Shown here: piece by piece, positions 4,487 through 5,408 of the stretch
Layout: each line of letters opens with the position of its first letter
How positions within the stretch are numbered: position 1 is the first letter of the stretch
Assembly: GCA_019751575.1 (NCBI GenBank)
Contig: JAIENF010000038.1
Coordinates: 1 to 5,408 of the forward strand
Length of the DNA: 5,408 bases
Direction: 5' to 3'
Source of the DNA: Burkholderiales bacterium
Lineage (GTDB): Bacteria; Pseudomonadota; Gammaproteobacteria; Burkholderiales; CAIKXV01
Position numbers and translations under genes: made by a program
The notes under the pieces: generated by a model
Told to the model about the DNA's origin: nothing
The model's input: the letters and a program-made list of their open reading frames with translations, nothing else
Database searches by the model: none

Positions 4487-5408
4487 CTACAGTTCTTCGA
4501 GCCGCAGGCGGGTGACGCTGCCCGACACGGTCGCCAGCGCCTCGATCCGCGCGATCGCGTCGTCCATGTTGCGCTCGATCGTGCGATGCGTGAGCAGGAT
4601 GATGTCCGCCTCGCGCTCGCCGGCGGCCGGCTCCTTCTGCACCATCGCATCGATCGAGATCGTGCGGTCGGCGAGGATGCGGGTGATGTCGGCGAGCACG
4701 CCCGGCTTGTCCTGTACGCGCATGCGCAGGTAGTACGCAGTCTCGATGTCCGCGATCGGCAGGATCGGCAGGTTCGAGATGCGATCCGGCTGGAAGGCGA
4801 GGTGCGGCACCCGGTTCTCGGGGTCGACCGTCGCCAGCCGGGTGATGTCGACCAGGTCTGCGACCACGGCCGAGGCGGTGGGCTCGGATCCCGCACCCGC
4901 ACCGTAGTACATGGTCTGGCCCACGGCATCGCCCTTCACCAGCACCGCGTTCATCACGCCTTCCACGTTCGCGATCAGCCGCTTCGCGGGGATCAGCGTC
5001 GGGTGCACACGCAGTTCGATGCCCGCGGAAGCGCCCTCGCCCACGCGGCGGGTGATGCCCAGCAGCTTGATCCGGTAGCCGAGTTCCTCGGCGTAGCGGA
5101 TGTCCTCGGCGGTGAGCTTCGTGATGCCCTCGGTGTACGCGCGCTCGAACTGCATCGGCACGCCGAAGGCGATCGCCGACATGATGGTGAGCTTGTGCCC
5201 GGCATCGATGCCCTCGATGTCGAAGGTCGGATCGGCTTCCGCGTAGCCGAGCTTCTGCGCCTGCGCGAGCACCGCGTCGAAAGCCAGGCCCTTGTCGCGC
5301 ATCTCGGACAGGATGAAGTTGCTGGTGCCGTTGATGATGCCGGCGATCCATTCGATGCGGTTGGCGGTCAGCCCCTCGCGCAGCGCCTTGATGATCGGGA
5401 TGCCGCCG
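4487..5408 (-). CDS. hom: Homoserine dehydrogenase, monofunctional, ACT-domain type (N-terminus outside window)
   Basis: NAD(P)-dependent homoserine dehydrogenase (EC 1.1.1.3), which reduces L-aspartate 4-semialdehyde to L-homoserine, at the branch leading to threonine and methionine. The frame is open to the right edge, giving 306 visible residues of an expected 430-440; about 130 residues, mainly the Rossmann dinucleotide-binding domain, are missing. Visible landmarks: GGIPIIKALREGL at 1-13 with the conserved active-site Lys at 7, IAGIINGTSNFIL at 21-33, DPTFDIEGIDAGHKLTI at 59-75 with the catalytic acidic residues and Lys72, and MYYGAGAGSEPTASAVVADL at 166-185. Residues about 223-302 are a regulatory ACT domain (YYLRMRVQDKPGVLADITRI at its start), typical of monofunctional enzymes and likely to carry threonine feedback inhibition; aspartokinase fusions of the ThrA type have no C-terminal ACT. 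An in-frame ATG at 5302 lies inside the catalytic domain and is not the start. It ends with TAG 2 bases before thrC, and the operon promoter is outside the window. Confidence 0.96.
   Translation of the reverse strand, partial: GGIPIIKALREGLTANRIEWIAGIINGTSNFILSEMRDKGLAFDAVLAQAQKLGYAEADPTFDIEGIDAGHKLTIMSAIAFGVPMQFERAYTEGITKLTAEDIRYAEELGYRIKLLGITRRVGEGASAGIELRVHPTLIPAKRLIANVEGVMNAVLVKGDAVGQTMYYGAGAGSEPTASAVVADLVDITRLATVDPENRVPHLAFQPDRISNLPILPIADIETAYYLRMRVQDKPGVLADITRILADRTISIDAMVQKEPAAGEREADIILLTHRTIERNMDDAIARIEALATVSGSVTRLRLEEL

Noticed and set aside
2712..4733. A 673-codon plus-strand open frame antisense to the nitroreductase, thrC and hom.
   Set aside because: It spans three real genes on the other strand, has composition typical of an antisense shadow (Arg, His, Ala, Glu) and no recognisable domain.
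4485..5351. The thrC frame stays open for about 290 codons upstream of its start, suggesting a fusion protein.
   Set aside because: It overlaps hom in another frame, reads as Arg/His/Gly-rich nonsense typical of GC-rich shadow frames, and ThrC homology begins exactly at the GTG.
1..5408. Search for a defence island, CRISPR array, phage or toxin-antitoxin system.
   Set aside because: Every well-supported gene is assigned to a housekeeping or regulatory family; no regularly spaced repeats, integrase, nuclease or small paired genes were seen.

Overview
This is a GC-rich, tightly packed stretch of bacterial chromosome. The evidence points to a proteobacterium, most likely a betaproteobacterium (Burkholderiales/Rhodocyclales-like): a monofunctional homoserine dehydrogenase with a C-terminal ACT domain sits directly next to a long-form threonine synthase with no thrB between them; there is an RskA-type anti-sigma factor; and the intergenic inverted repeat has a GGGTCAGACCCC core that I recall as a recurrent motif in beta- and gammaproteobacterial genomes. 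The taxon is inferred, not shown by a marker gene.

Layout, left to right. (1) Bases 1-494, plus strand: the membrane and periplasmic part of an anti-sigma factor of the RskA family, cut by the window's left edge. Its stop codon lies in the first unit of a three-copy 15-bp tandem repeat (490-534). (2) Bases 578-1213, minus strand: a stand-alone cyclic-nucleotide-binding-domain protein with a disordered Pro/Ala/Gly-rich N-terminus and no DNA-binding domain. (3) Bases 1214-1378: a 165-bp divergent control region with a candidate promoter reading right. (4) Bases 1379-2119, plus strand: an RraA / HMG-aldolase-fold protein. (5) Bases 2117-2187: a perfect 27-bp inverted repeat around a 17-base loop, which fills the whole gap between two convergent genes and supplies the upstream gene's stop codon. 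(6) Bases 2189-5408, minus strand: a three-gene run read right to left as hom (5' end outside the window), thrC, and an NfsA/FRP-like nitroreductase.

How the genes fit together: hom and thrC catalyse the first and last steps of the threonine branch from aspartate semialdehyde (the intermediate homoserine kinase is not here). They are 2 bases apart, so they are almost certainly co-transcribed and probably translationally coupled. The nitroreductase follows 34 bases later with its own good ribosome binding site and is probably the operon's last gene, although it has no obvious role in threonine synthesis. The left half holds two regulatory-type proteins (anti-sigma factor, cNMP sensor) and the RraA-family protein, with no evident shared pathway.

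I see no clear new multi-gene system. The most unusual element is the large inverted repeat at 2117-2187. Next are the tandem repeat at the end of the anti-sigma gene and the RraA-family protein, which seems to lack one residue of the aldolase signature. No tRNA, rRNA, CRISPR array, transposase gene or riboswitch was recognised, and no gene-free stretch exceeds 300 bases.
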